64,000 nucleotides of DNA from Peptococcaceae bacterium (GCA_009778595.1 WRJI01000002.1:23646-87645), one strand, 5' to 3'; counted from the stretch's first letter, positions 25,297 through 33,159 are shown. Numbers and translations: made by a program. The notes: generated by a model not told the origin, from the letters alone.

Positions 25297-25437
25297 TCAC
25301 CTTTCCAACACATGCTTCACCCGATCCCTCTCTTCCGCTTGCTTCGCGTTGTTAAAACGGTCTGTACTCCCTACCAAATACCCCGTAATACGACGGATGC
25401 GGTCAAACTTAACCCCTTTGCCCACCTTTTCAGTCAT
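25297..25437 (-). CDS. short anaerobic-NrdD-tail-like protein, 46 aa
   Basis: The ORF begins MTEKVGKGVKFDRIRRITGY and continues LVGSTDRFNNAKQAEERDR before VKH. The IRRITGYLVG...RFNNAK...DRVKH pattern is that of the C-terminal end of anaerobic ribonucleotide reductase (NrdD), where it lies near the glycyl radical and zinc site. The catalytic domain is absent. The start overlaps the lipoprotein gene stop by 8 nt. The role of such free tails is not known. Confidence 0.65.
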   Translation of the reverse strand: MTEKVGKGVKFDRIRRITGYLVGSTDRFNNAKQAEERDRVKHVLER

Positions 25438-25867
25438 CCTGCTCATCGCCTTCCCCAACAACAGCCACATCAAACGGTATCAGCATGTCAGGGTTAATAG
25501 TGATCTGGTACCTAAACGACTCCACTTCGACACCGTGTAGATCTTTGACAATATACGTTGTTGTCTCGTTCAGCCCTACAAAATGCTTTTCATACGTCCC
25601 TCCTGGTTGTGCAACTATGATATCGAGCTTTGATTGTGCAACGTCAACATCGATACTCATGCGACCTTGGGCGATAAACAAGATGTCACCTGTAACATTG
25701 TTAAAAACGGTAAGCTCCCTGACAACCTCAAACCTATTTGCCGCCTCACTCACGCGCTGAGAGGCCACGTGTGCCGGGCTACTACACCCGCTTGTAAGCA
25801 CCGCCACTGTTGCTAAACTTCCAAACAGCATCAACAAAACACCAAAGATTATAATCCTTTTCATCAC
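25430..25867 (-). CDS. phage-encoded lipoprotein
   Basis: This 145-aa protein has a classic lipoprotein signal: KR, a hydrophobic helix, then a VLTSGC lipobox (Cys about residue 28). The rest is a beta-rich domain with an acidic tail (EGDEQDD). Phage lipoproteins of prophages often act outside the membrane, for example in superinfection exclusion, but nothing here proves this. It precedes the NrdD-tail ORF. Confidence 0.7.
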   Translation of the reverse strand: MMKRIIIFGVLLMLFGSLATVAVLTSGCSSPAHVASQRVSEAANRFEVVRELTVFNNVTGDILFIAQGRMSIDVDVAQSKLDIIVAQPGGTYEKHFVGLNETTTYIVKDLHGVEVESFRYQITINPDMLIPFDVAVVGEGDEQDD

Positions 25868-25884
25868 TTTACCTCCTCAAGGTT

Positions 25885-26379
25885 TTACCTAACCGCTTCA
25901 GCCCCATATAGCCACACCGTCATTTTGTTCACGAGTCTTCCTCGGTGCTTCCGGACGGTTGGAATTGCGCAATCTATGGACAACGCTATATCTTCGTCCG
26001 TCATCCCGAGGATATATTTCCCTTCGACCGTTAAGAAATAGTGATCTTCCCCGACCAGCTCCAAAGCCTTATCAATTTCGCTAATCTCAAACTCATCCGC
26101 TGCAATCTTTGCCTCAAGGTCTTGTTTCCATGCTGCGAAGATGTCTTCTTCGCTTACGCGCACCCCCGTTTTTTTGAACCGCACTATGTCTGCGCTTTTT
26201 TCAGGGACAATAAAATGCTCAATCCTGTATTTATTGTCTTCAACCCTTTCTTTGAGGATGTTGTAAGCGTGGAGCCTCCTTTCTGTGTCTTTGTATGGTA
26301 CTTGGTGGGGTCTGCCCTTGAATGCCTCTCTTACCGCCTCAACGACGACCTGCCTAAGCTCACTCTTGTCGACTTTCAT
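25885..26379 (-). CDS. RinA/ArpU-like late transcription regulator
   Basis: About 164 aa from the ATG at 26379 (MKVDKSELRQVVVEAVREAF). An N-terminal region with YKDTERRLHAYNILKERVE resembles RinA/ArpU late activators. A C-terminal sigma-70-region-4-like HTH has GMTDEDIALSIDCAIPTVRKHRGR. It probably activates the late operon promoter before terS. A decayed second copy of its last 25 codons lies at 23248. The start overlaps the Cys-rich gene upstream. Confidence 0.7.
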   Translation of the reverse strand: MKVDKSELRQVVVEAVREAFKGRPHQVPYKDTERRLHAYNILKERVEDNKYRIEHFIVPEKSADIVRFKKTGVRVSEEDIFAAWKQDLEAKIAADEFEISEIDKALELVGEDHYFLTVEGKYILGMTDEDIALSIDCAIPTVRKHRGRLVNKMTVWLYGAEAVR

Positions 26380-26638
26380 CACTCAAATCACCCGCCTTTT
26401 GCTTCGCCACAAAACACTTGATTTCCCTAGCAACCCATACTTCATCCGCCGAATTTATATCACATTCCTCCGCTCCTCTCTTGGCGCAATTAATGCACTC
26501 ATTAGCGTGCGCCACCTCACAGTCCATCGCATCACATGGGGCTAGATCACCTGGCCTGCACGCACATTCGCCTCCATTCCAAAAGCAGAGGCCATTTTTT
26601 TTAAGGTATTCCTCAACGATTTCAATACCATATTTCAT
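26360..26638 (-). CDS. Cys-rich phage protein (DLAPC family)
   Basis: This 92-aa protein has an N-terminal helix, CACRPGDLAPCDAMDC, CINCAKRGAEEC and EIKCFVAK. Its Cys spacing equals that of the 24657 gene and of the frameshifted 20410 gene. A zinc-binding role is inferred. It ends 19 nt inside the regulator start region. Confidence 0.7.
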   Translation of the reverse strand: MKYGIEIVEEYLKKNGLCFWNGGECACRPGDLAPCDAMDCEVAHANECINCAKRGAEECDINSADEVWVAREIKCFVAKQKAGDLSDESRQE

Positions 26639-26642
26639 TTTT

Positions 26643-26966
26643 TCACCTATTCCAGCGCCTGTAGCGCTCGACGTAGCTCATCCTTGCTAATGCCGGATCC
26701 TCCTCTCTTAACCTTTTGTCGAGTCGCTTCACCTTCTTATCTACTTCCTCATCCACTCTTCCAAACATCATCTTGAGCTGCTCTAGCATTATGATCACAT
26801 CAGACATTTCCTCTCTTACCTTGGACTCTAAGCACCTCCCATATCTTTTGTGTTTGCTTAAAGCATGAATCAATTCGGCCATTTCTTCGATTGCCATGTA
26901 AATCTGAGCCTGTTCGCCATATTTAAAGATAGCGCTTCGGAGCACATCTAGCTGCCTTTCGTCCAT
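26643..26966 (-). CDS. MazG-like nucleotide pyrophosphohydrolase
   Basis: This 107-aa protein has EEMAE (about 27-31) and EEMSD (about 53-57), the two acidic motifs (ExxE...ExxD) that bind Mg in MazG/MazG-like enzymes. It also has a helical C-terminus, EVDKKVKRLDKRL. It may clean nucleotide pools or cut alarmones during infection. Single short MazG-like proteins are common in siphoviruses. Confidence 0.75.
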   Translation of the reverse strand: MDERQLDVLRSAIFKYGEQAQIYMAIEEMAELIHALSKHKRYGRCLESKVREEMSDVIIMLEQLKMMFGRVDEEVDKKVKRLDKRLREEDPALARMSYVERYRRWNR

Positions 26967-27356
26967 TCACTTAACCTCCTCGAACTCAACCTCTACCCTC
27001 GGATGCTCTTTGTCGACATAGAAGTAATCTCTGAAGTTCTCAATATGCTTCCATCCGTCGTTTTCGAGGATTCCTTCGTTTACCAACGCGTCCTCAATGG
27101 CCTTTCTGGCAAACCCAACGATATTGCTTTTGTCGGTCAGCCTGTCTGGCACGTACCAGTGGTAATGCATTACCACTCTTTTCCCAATTGGGACAAGCCC
27201 ACTCATCTTGATATACCATGATATCTTGTCTTGGACGTCTTGTTTCATCGCATTCCCGCTGTTATAGTCGTTACGCCGCCTGGAATGCCCCCGCGCTTTG
27301 CAAGCGTTCAGAAACGCGTTCAGGCTTGGCAACCTCTCTTGTATGATCAGCTTCAT
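26967..27356 (-). CDS. RusA-like resolvase or nuclease, second copy
   Basis: About 129 aa from the ATG at 27356, which overlaps the upstream stop by ATGA. It has LPSLNAFLNACKARGH, VVMHYHWYVPDRLTDKSNIVGF and an ending KEHPRVEVEFEE. The PDxxN...ED and Kxx RVE layout is that of RusA-type Holliday junction resolvases, with the acidic D/D/K pattern. A clearer RusA lies at 32045, so this may be a divergent second resolvase. Confidence 0.65.
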   Translation of the reverse strand: MKLIIQERLPSLNAFLNACKARGHSRRRNDYNSGNAMKQDVQDKISWYIKMSGLVPIGKRVVMHYHWYVPDRLTDKSNIVGFARKAIEDALVNEGILENDGWKHIENFRDYFYVDKEHPRVEVEFEEVK

Positions 27357-27595
27357 TGGTCTTCCTCCACAAGCTCTGCAAATGGTATTCCTTGGTCTTC
27401 GATCTCTTCTCCCTGCTTCCTCATCCAAGCAATATCCCAGCCAGCTGGGCTATTGGCGCTTACAATCATACACTCTGGTACCGAGGAATCGAGGAATGGG
27501 CATCCTTCGCAAGACCATCTAAACACGGCATCTCTGCATATCTCTCGTATCGTCTTTGCTGACCTTATCATGTCTAACGCATCTAATTTTGTCAT
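27353..27595 (-). CDS. small Cys-rich protein (KLDAxDMIR family)
   Basis: This 80-aa protein begins MTKLDALDMIRSAKTIREIC and has CEGCPFLDSSVPEC and a later DIAW. It shares these marks with the ORFs at 32757 and 32968. A four-Cys zinc site is likely. Function is unknown. Confidence 0.65.
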   Translation of the reverse strand: MTKLDALDMIRSAKTIREICRDAVFRWSCEGCPFLDSSVPECMIVSANSPAGWDIAWMRKQGEEIEDQGIPFAELVEEDQ

Positions 27596-27807
27596 TGTTT
27601 TCCGCCCCCTTCCCGTCCCTCCTGTTTGTAGTACTCCCTCTCACTGGCCACACACTTGCCGCATCTAGGGCACGCATATTCCCAGTAATTACCTATTTTG
27701 TAGAATTTGGCTCTGTACACGTATACCTCTTCTTCGCTGCAAACGAACACACACCCACAGCTTCTACACTCGAATCTGATCATCCGCTTCTCCCGAAGGA
27801 TTTCCAC
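27592..27807 (-). CDS. zinc-ribbon phage protein
   Basis: This 71-aa protein has CRSCGC and CPRCGKC separated by about 31 residues, a typical zinc ribbon. It is coupled to the next gene by ATGA. Met at residues 1 and 9 are both possible starts. Function is unknown. Confidence 0.65.
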   Translation of the reverse strand: MEILREKRMIRFECRSCGCVFVCSEEEVYVYRAKFYKIGNYWEYACPRCGKCVASEREYYKQEGREGGGKQ

Positions 27808-28059
27808 TCAGTCCACCTCCTTAGCCCCTTCAATCCACCCCATGAATACAGATTTTATGGCGTCTACTCTATCCGATGGCCTTGTATTCGCGAACACTCC
27901 GGAGCAGAACGCGTTATCTAGGGCTTCCAGAAGGGCCCCTTCCATCGCTCTCCCCGCAATGGCTCTTGCTTCTATGCCATCGAATATTTCTCGTGCTGGG
28001 CGACTGTCTCCAGACGGCCCCGTGTACCGGCTGGAATGTTTAATCGTCCTGTTGCTCAC
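27808..28059 (-). CDS. hypothetical phage protein
   Basis: This 83-aa protein, MSNRTIKHSSRYTGPSGDSR onwards, has a central A-rich helix (AIAGRAMEGALLEAL) and ends VFMGWIEGAKEVD. No family is recognised. It overlaps the methyltransferase gene by ATGA. Confidence 0.55.
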   Translation of the reverse strand: MSNRTIKHSSRYTGPSGDSRPAREIFDGIEARAIAGRAMEGALLEALDNAFCSGVFANTRPSDRVDAIKSVFMGWIEGAKEVD

Positions 28060-28571
28060 GGTCCTCCCCCTTCCCCCTTGAAAAAACAGAGCCAGTGTGT
28101 TTTTGCGTTCCGAGTGTTCTTCTGTCCGTAAATCGGCCGTCTGCCGATGCAGTCAAGAACCCTTTGAAGCTTGATGTCATGCTCATTCCATTTGAAAATC
28201 AGCGTTCCGTTGACCTTGAGCACTCGCCAGCACTCGTCAAATGCCGCTTTGATAAAAGGCTCCCAAGGCTTCTGGAGCTTGCCATAATGGATTTTCATGT
28301 CCGATAGATCGGAGCAGGAAGTCAGCTGTGGCGGGTCGAGGATGATGTGCCAAAATGACCCATCGGAGAAAGGGAGGCTTGTTACGTCGGCGATCATATC
28401 CGGACTCACATCAAACACCCGGCCAGGCTCGGTCATCCGGAATAGCCCGGCGCGGCTGTCGCAGAAAAGGACGTGCGGATTGTCTTTGTCAAAGTAAAAC
28501 ATACGCCCTCCGCAGCATGGGTCAAGTATTGGCTTTGACACTTGCCGGTTGTGTCCTGGTGTGATGTGCAT
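28056..28571 (-). CDS. SAM-dependent DNA methyltransferase-like protein
   Basis: About 171 aa from the ATG at 28571, which is 10 nt after AAGGAGG. It has a motif I-like DPCCGGRMFYF, ILDPPQ as the catalytic DPPx motif, then DECWRVLKVNGTLIFKWNE, which matches class I MTases. It probably modifies phage DNA. It lies just after the chimeric methyltransferase ORF, so the two may have formed one modification module. Confidence 0.8.
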   Translation of the reverse strand: MHITPGHNRQVSKPILDPCCGGRMFYFDKDNPHVLFCDSRAGLFRMTEPGRVFDVSPDMIADVTSLPFSDGSFWHIILDPPQLTSCSDLSDMKIHYGKLQKPWEPFIKAAFDECWRVLKVNGTLIFKWNEHDIKLQRVLDCIGRRPIYGQKNTRNAKTHWLCFFKGEGGGP

Positions 28572-28573
28572 TG

Positions 28574-29719
28574 TCACCCTGCCTCCTTCATACACAGTTC
28601 CGGCAGATTTGCCATGGTAATCGCTTCCGCCAGCGGCGGCGGTACCGCATTCCCGCAGCGGGCCACCTGAGACGCTTTGCTCTGTAGCTTCCCCTCGGAA
28701 TCACGGTCAATGATATAGTCCGAGGGGAAGCCCTGCGCCGCGAACAGTTCATGAGGTTGGAGCATCCGGAGGCCTATGTCGGCGATACAGTACCGCTCTC
28801 CTTTGACTGTTACCAGCCCAAAGGTATCGCGTCCCGTAATTGTGTGTAGCGGCTCGGCGACAGATTGGCCGACGCCTCGGCCATAATACTTAACTAAGAA
28901 GCTCCTGCCCTCGCCGAAATGGTTCCCCTCCCCGCAGGCCTTCTCGCCGTGGTACTTTATCAATAAGGCTTTTACCAAGCCATACCCGTTTACACCGGTT
29001 ATGGTTCGTAGCGGGCTGTCCACGCACTTCGAAGCGTTATCGAATTTAAAATCTACAACGAATGGACTTGGGCCATTAACTACAAACCTCATAACGCCAC
29101 GGGCAATCCTCCGCATGGTCGCCTCGGCCAGCGGGCGTCGCCGCTCAAATATCGACGGACACGGTAGTGTCCAGTCAATGATTTCCGCTGCCGTTCTCCA
29201 TGGCAACAGTAGGCCACTTTGCACCTCGGCGCTCTTGGGGTCGCCGTGTGTGGGTTCCGGCCAGTGGACAGGGATCCTGTCACGGCGGGCGACAAGGAAA
29301 AATCTCTTGCGGATCGTCGGCGCTCCGTAATCGCACGCTCTCAGCTCTTGCCACTCAACCCGGTACCCATGGCGGCGCAGCGCATTGACAAAGCTGGTAA
29401 ATGTGCGGCCTTTTTGTGCGGGATCCGGCCTGCCATCAAGTAGCGGCCCCCATGTCTTGAACTCCTCAACGTTTTCAAGGATAATCACCCGAGGATGCAC
29501 TGTCGCGGCCCAGCGTACAGCAACCCAGGCAAGACCCCGAATACTTTTTTCGACAGGTTTGCCGCCTTTGGCTTCGTGCGCTGGTAGTTCGGCGCTGATC
29601 GTGTCATCAAACATGATCCGGCAATATAAGGCAAGATCTATGGGTTCACCATGCTCAAGGCGGGTGATAATCGCGGCGATGGAGTCTTTCCCGAAACTAC
29701 AACTTGCTATATACTTCAT
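28574..29719 (-). CDS. chimeric ORF: PAPS-reductase-like start fused to 5-cytosine methyltransferase end
   Basis: 381 aa from the ATG at 29719 (GGAGGAG 8 nt upstream). Residues 1-50 are the start of a PAPS-reductase-like phage protein, with the SFGKDS PP-loop (8-13). From about residue 51 on, the frame is a cytosine-5 methyltransferase: ENVEEF (82-87, motif VI), RKRFFLVARR (motif VIII), RMLQPHELFAAQGFP (motif IX) and GNAVPPPLAEAI (motif X). Motifs I and IV (SAM loop and catalytic Cys) are missing. A single in-frame deletion of the junction between two neighbouring genes explains this best. The product is unlikely to methylate DNA. Confidence 0.75.
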   Translation of the reverse strand: MKYIASCSFGKDSIAAIITRLEHGEPIDLALYCRIMFDDTISAELPAHEAKGGKPVEKSIRGLAWVAVRWAATVHPRVIILENVEEFKTWGPLLDGRPDPAQKGRTFTSFVNALRRHGYRVEWQELRACDYGAPTIRKRFFLVARRDRIPVHWPEPTHGDPKSAEVQSGLLLPWRTAAEIIDWTLPCPSIFERRRPLAEATMRRIARGVMRFVVNGPSPFVVDFKFDNASKCVDSPLRTITGVNGYGLVKALLIKYHGEKACGEGNHFGEGRSFLVKYYGRGVGQSVAEPLHTITGRDTFGLVTVKGERYCIADIGLRMLQPHELFAAQGFPSDYIIDRDSEGKLQSKASQVARCGNAVPPPLAEAITMANLPELCMKEAG

Positions 29720-29900
29720 GCTCGTTCTCCTCCCCGTCAAGCTCTTTCCGGTGTGATCGTCTGGTATCCATGCACTCGCATCTCACGCAGCAAAGGTCTC
29801 CGTTTGCTTTCTCGAAGAGAATTATCCCGCGATTACCGCATGTTTTGCAGTCGTAGCCGTCATAAGGCTCATCCGGGGCCAGGATTACCCGCCCTGCCAC
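29697..29900 (-). CDS. zinc-finger phage protein
   Basis: About 67 aa from a GTG at 29900, which lies 1 nt after the upstream stop with GGAG 6 nt before it. It has CKTCGN and CVRCEC pairs spaced by about 18 residues. The frame could extend upstream into the previous gene, but that part lacks a good start. Function is unknown. Confidence 0.6.
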   Translation of the reverse strand: MAGRVILAPDEPYDGYDCKTCGNRGIILFEKANGDLCCVRCECMDTRRSHRKELDGEENEHEVYSKL

Positions 29901-29901
29901 A

Positions 29902-30444
29902 TTAAGCTCCAGCCAAGCGCTTGACCCTGGCTGAGACCTCCTGCAAAAACACATCTGGCTGGTAATCTCCGGTTATGCCAAGCCTTTGATACTCGTCTTT
30001 TTTGCTCTTGAGCATATAACAAAACTCTTTTTTCAGGCCAGTCACACAGTCGTTTGTCGTCATGCAAATCCTATGCCACCCAAGTGTTCTGACGACTTCT
30101 CGGGTCGGTCTGCCAAGGCTTTGCATGGCCTCTGGTTCCCTGTAATACCCGTAATCCCTAATAGCCGCAATCACCGACGCCCACTCCGCTTCCGGATTCG
30201 CCTGTAAAAACGGGTTTGATAAATACGCAATTTCCGCCTTCAGGTCATGGATTGACGGCATGAATTTACTTTTGACGATTAAGCTTTGTATGGCGGATAG
30301 AAGCCGCTCTGGCTTTTCGGTGCCGAAAAACGGATACCACGCCTCCAGAAACTCCCTTTTCTCGGTTTTATCCATGTCTTTAAAATAATACGGATAAGCA
30401 TACCTCAAGAGCGTCACACCCTTAGAAAACTCCTCTTTCGTCAT
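29902..30444 (-). CDS. replicative helicase loader/inhibitor
   Basis: This 180-aa helical protein, MTKEEFSKGVTLLRYAYPYY onwards, includes FLEAWYPFFGTEKPERLLSAI and FMPSIHDLKAEI. It fits the G39P/loader family (PF11417) that loads host DnaB onto phage DNA. It overlaps the replisome organizer gene by 23 nt, the standard pair. Confidence 0.8.
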   Translation of the reverse strand: MTKEEFSKGVTLLRYAYPYYFKDMDKTEKREFLEAWYPFFGTEKPERLLSAIQSLIVKSKFMPSIHDLKAEIAYLSNPFLQANPEAEWASVIAAIRDYGYYREPEAMQSLGRPTREVVRTLGWHRICMTTNDCVTGLKKEFCYMLKSKKDEYQRLGITGDYQPDVFLQEVSARVKRLAGA

Positions 30445-31321
30445 CGTAATAAGCTCCTTCCTCGTCGAATTTTAAGCCGAATGCCGCGAAACTCAAAGGG
30501 TCTACCTCTTTTTTCCGCACAGGCGCGTTCAGGTAACCCTCGAACTTTCCTCCGAAAAGCGTCTCCGGCCGCAAGTATGGTCGCATGTCTTTCCCGCCTT
30601 TTGGTGGGTCGCGATTCCACAGGAAACACATTTTTTCTACGACGGTAATCATGTCGGATACAGTGAACCCCTCGTTGACCCTAGCGATTATTTTATCTCG
30701 GGTGGTTTTTGAGGTTGCTCGGTAATTTGTTCCGGCCAGTTCGTTCAGTCGGTCAACGATTTTTTTGAAATCGATTGGTTTCTCGTGAACGTCCCCAAGG
30801 GGGACTATAGGGGGTTCTATACTTTCCTTTACTTTACTTTCCTTTACTTTACTTTGTGTACCGATGTCAACATTTACGGGATTAATGTATACATTAATCC
30901 AGGTCACACGTGGTTCACCATTCTTATTCGCCTTGATATCTCTGCTTATCAGCCAATAATCCTCAACAAGCTCGATCTCTTTTCTCCTCTCGGAGGCAAG
31001 GATAAATCTTTTCTGTATTCCCTTAGATGTCAAAACACTGTATTTGTCAAAAATGATCTGGTCAAAAATCTTCCAGCGTAAGCAGTCATTAATGATTGCA
31101 TTTATCGTATTAATGTCAACATTAATGTCCTTGCCGAACAATAATTGCCGCTCTTCTGTCCACTCTATGAAATAGCCGTCATTATAAATTTTCTGCCACA
31201 ATTTTATGACTACACCAAACCCAGTAATGCCGTATTTAGCTTCGATCAATCTTATTTTGTCGTCCATATTAACATCAAGAGAAAAATAGTCTAGCCCAGA
31301 TTTATGCTGTCTCGCCATCAT
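30422..31321 (-). CDS. replisome organizer / DnaD-like replication initiator
   Basis: This 299-aa protein has an N-terminal winged-helix domain (GLDYFSLDVNMDDKIRLIEAKYG, DUF4373/Lin1244 type). A linker follows, then a C-terminal DnaD-like part (DRLNELAGTNYRATSKTTRDKI) seen in phage replication organizers. It should bind the phage origin and recruit the loader encoded downstream. Near 30820-30860 the DNA has a repeated CTTTACTTT run, which gives the Lys/Val/Ser-rich linker (SKVKESKVKES). That linker is a candidate length-variable tract. Confidence 0.85.
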   Translation of the reverse strand: MMARQHKSGLDYFSLDVNMDDKIRLIEAKYGITGFGVVIKLWQKIYNDGYFIEWTEERQLLFGKDINVDINTINAIINDCLRWKIFDQIIFDKYSVLTSKGIQKRFILASERRKEIELVEDYWLISRDIKANKNGEPRVTWINVYINPVNVDIGTQSKVKESKVKESIEPPIVPLGDVHEKPIDFKKIVDRLNELAGTNYRATSKTTRDKIIARVNEGFTVSDMITVVEKMCFLWNRDPPKGGKDMRPYLRPETLFGGKFEGYLNAPVRKKEVDPLSFAAFGLKFDEEGAYYDDERGVF

Positions 31322-31346
31322 TCAGCCCCCTCCTCATTCCATCACT

Positions 31347-31607
31347 TTATCCGTCTATCCACTCCGGAGATGGGACCATCTCAGCGTAGCCAATAGCAGT
31401 ATCTTTCGTTGAGATAATGACCTCTTTCCCGATCCACGACTGGTCTTTTACTTCTATGGCTCTCGTATCCGTAGCGCTGTAATCTGTCTTCCCGAAGCAA
31501 TCCTCCTTGACCCACTTATGGAATAAGCTCCGCGCCCCTCCCCTTTCTTCCGCGAGAACGTAATAAAACCATGGTTCACTAGCATACCTACACTTCCATA
31601 TTTTCAT
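31347..31607 (-). CDS. hypothetical phage protein
   Basis: About 86 aa from the ATG at 31607 (MKIWKCRYASEPWFYYVLAE), overlapping the upstream small stop as ATGA. It reads as a compact alpha/beta protein ending KDTAIGYAEMVPSPEW. No family is recognised. Confidence 0.6.
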   Translation of the reverse strand: MKIWKCRYASEPWFYYVLAEERGGARSLFHKWVKEDCFGKTDYSATDTRAIEVKDQSWIGKEVIISTKDTAIGYAEMVPSPEWIDG

Positions 31608-31729
31608 GGCCTCTTCCCCTTTCGCCGCCTCTTCTCCGCCCTTGCGGCAGCTGCTGACACCCCTGCTTCCACTGCGCCGCAGAATCCATTCATGCACATA
31701 ACCCCATAAACATCCCGGCTTATACACAT
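31604..31729 (-). CDS. possible small protein, 41 aa
   Basis: The ORF from the ATG at 31729 reads MCISRDVYGVMCMNGFCGAV, then an Ala-rich helix with a basic tail KRRRKGKRP. It is kept mainly because its stop overlaps the next start as ATGA. A weak ribosome site makes it uncertain. Confidence 0.35.
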   Translation of the reverse strand: MCISRDVYGVMCMNGFCGAVEAGVSAAAARAEKRRRKGKRP

Positions 31730-31736
31730 GAGGCTA

Positions 31737-32069
31737 TCATGATTGGCTTCCCCATTCCCGGGCTATCTGCCCGTCAAGAATCTTAATCTTGAGCTTGTAC
31801 ACTTGAATAGCCTCCTTAGCGCTCTCATATAAGCTCAGCGCGATATCTCTCATCATCCGTAGCTTGGCTATCTCCTGATCACCTTTGGCAAGATCGGACA
31901 GCAGCGTTACTGCCGTCCCCATTGCCCTTTGCTCTGTGATAAATTGGGCTTGTTGTACCCTGTAAGCATGTTCACACTCCGCGTATTTTTGGCCTCTGGC
32001 GCGATACTCGGCCAATGCTCTATCAAGATCTGTTTGGGTTGCTCTTATTTCTGTGTATAGGTCTTGCAT
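31737..32069 (-). CDS. coiled-coil phage protein
   Basis: This 110-aa protein, MQDLYTEIRATQTDLDRALA onwards, is nearly all helical with heptad character. Phages carry such small coiled coils near RusA genes. It overlaps the RusA gene by 25 nt. Function is unknown. Confidence 0.65.
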   Translation of the reverse strand: MQDLYTEIRATQTDLDRALAEYRARGQKYAECEHAYRVQQAQFITEQRAMGTAVTLLSDLAKGDQEIAKLRMMRDIALSLYESAKEAIQVYKLKIKILDGQIAREWGSQS

Positions 32070-32530
32070 CTCATCGCCTCCCTTAACTCTTCACACCATC
32101 CCTCATCCTCCTTATATACATTATCGACCGTGATAACCACGCGCGGCCGCTCAGAATAGTATTTACCCGTGCCCGGCGCGTACTCCACTACCTGGCTATC
32201 ATCAAGCCAGGCTACACCATTCAGGGCATCCTCAATGCCCTTGATGTAATTTCCGAGATCAGGCCTTGATGTGGGCTTGATCCTCCCCTTAATGGCATCG
32301 AGCCTCTTTTTTTTCGCCCAGCTTTTTGGTATTGGCCTGTACACTGCTACCCCAAGCACCACGGGCCCATCAAGGGGAGGATTGCCCCCCATCTGCTCTT
32401 TTGCGGTATTTTTCACATACTCTTTATAGGCGCGTGATTTTTCAGGATCATATACGTGAGGCCACGGATTAATTGTGGCCCGTGGTCGCCCCTGGGCGAC
32501 AGGAACGCCTGGGATTTCTAAATATATCAT
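32045..32530 (-). CDS. RusA-family Holliday junction resolvase
   Basis: This 161-aa protein has PVAQGRPRATINPWPHVYDP, RIKPTSRPDLGNYIKGIEDAL and LDDSQVVEYAPGTGKYYSERPRVVI. The R.DL.N..K...D and L.DD.Q patterns are the RusA hallmarks, with three acidic catalytic residues. It resolves branched phage DNA intermediates. The start overlaps the upstream gene by ATGA. Confidence 0.9.
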   Translation of the reverse strand: MIYLEIPGVPVAQGRPRATINPWPHVYDPEKSRAYKEYVKNTAKEQMGGNPPLDGPVVLGVAVYRPIPKSWAKKKRLDAIKGRIKPTSRPDLGNYIKGIEDALNGVAWLDDSQVVEYAPGTGKYYSERPRVVITVDNVYKEDEGWCEELREAMRCKTYTQK

Positions 32531-32763
32531 CCCATCACCGCCTTAATATCTGCTAAGCACGCTGCCTTAGCCTCAAATAGCAGCACGCAATAAGCTAAAT
32601 TGTGCCCTGCTAGTGTACTAGCATCCTGATAATAGCGGTAGGCAGACCACGGATTACGCCCGAGCTTAGCCTGATAATCAGACTTTGTGCACACATAATG
32701 AAAATCGTCAAAGCGTGCTGTGTATCTGTGAGAATTGATTCTATCCCAGATGAGTTTTACCAT
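32527..32763 (-). CDS. hypothetical phage protein
   Basis: About 78 aa from the ATG at 32763 (MVKLIWDRINSHRYTARF), which overlaps the previous stop. It has a Tyr-rich part (PWSAYRYYQDASTL) and a final helix. The longer frame up to 32829 reuses the upstream gene. No family is recognised. Confidence 0.6.
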   Translation of the reverse strand: MVKLIWDRINSHRYTARFDDFHYVCTKSDYQAKLGRNPWSAYRYYQDASTLAGHNLAYCVLLFEAKAACLADIKAVMG

Positions 32764-32975
32764 TCTGATTGCTCCCCACCTAAAAAATAGCCCCAATCTA
32801 AAGGACCCGAAGGATCCATAAAGAAGCATCTCCCATCAATATCCGAGCAATAGCAGCCTTGACACCCATCGCGCCGCCCTTCTGATTTTCTCCATTCCGC
32901 ATCGTGATTGTTGTAGCAAATTTGCTCGATTCTTCTCATCGCTCTAATCATATCCATAGCCTCAAGCTTATTCAT
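32757..32975 (-). CDS. small Cys-rich protein (KLDAxDMIR family)
   Basis: This 72-aa protein begins MNKLEAMDMIRAMRRIEQIC and has CQGCYCSDIDGRCFF, followed by a DWGYF end. It is a paralog of the neighbours at 32968 and 27353. A zinc site is inferred. It starts 7 nt inside the paralog upstream. Confidence 0.65.
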   Translation of the reverse strand: MNKLEAMDMIRAMRRIEQICYNNHDAEWRKSEGRRDGCQGCYCSDIDGRCFFMDPSGPLDWGYFLGGEQSEW

Positions 32976-33159
32976 TCGCGCCTACCTCACTTCGTTTTGC
33001 CAGTAAATAACTGCTCCAATCCATGGGTATGTCCTGTGTATAATTGAAAAAGCACTCATCCATAACATTGAAAGGGCACCCATCACACCTATTATCGGCG
33101 CAAATATCCATCACCCTCTCCGCGGCTCTAATCATATCCATGGCCTCAAGCTTCTCCAT
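32968..33159 (-). CDS. small Cys-rich protein (KLDAxDMIR family)
   Basis: This 63-aa protein begins MEKLEAMDMIRAAERVMDIC and has CDGCPFNVMDECFF and DWSSYL. It is a tandem paralog of the next gene downstream (32757), which suggests local duplication. Cys spacing fits a single zinc knuckle. Confidence 0.65.
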   Translation of the reverse strand: MEKLEAMDMIRAAERVMDICADNRCDGCPFNVMDECFFNYTQDIPMDWSSYLLAKRSEVGANE

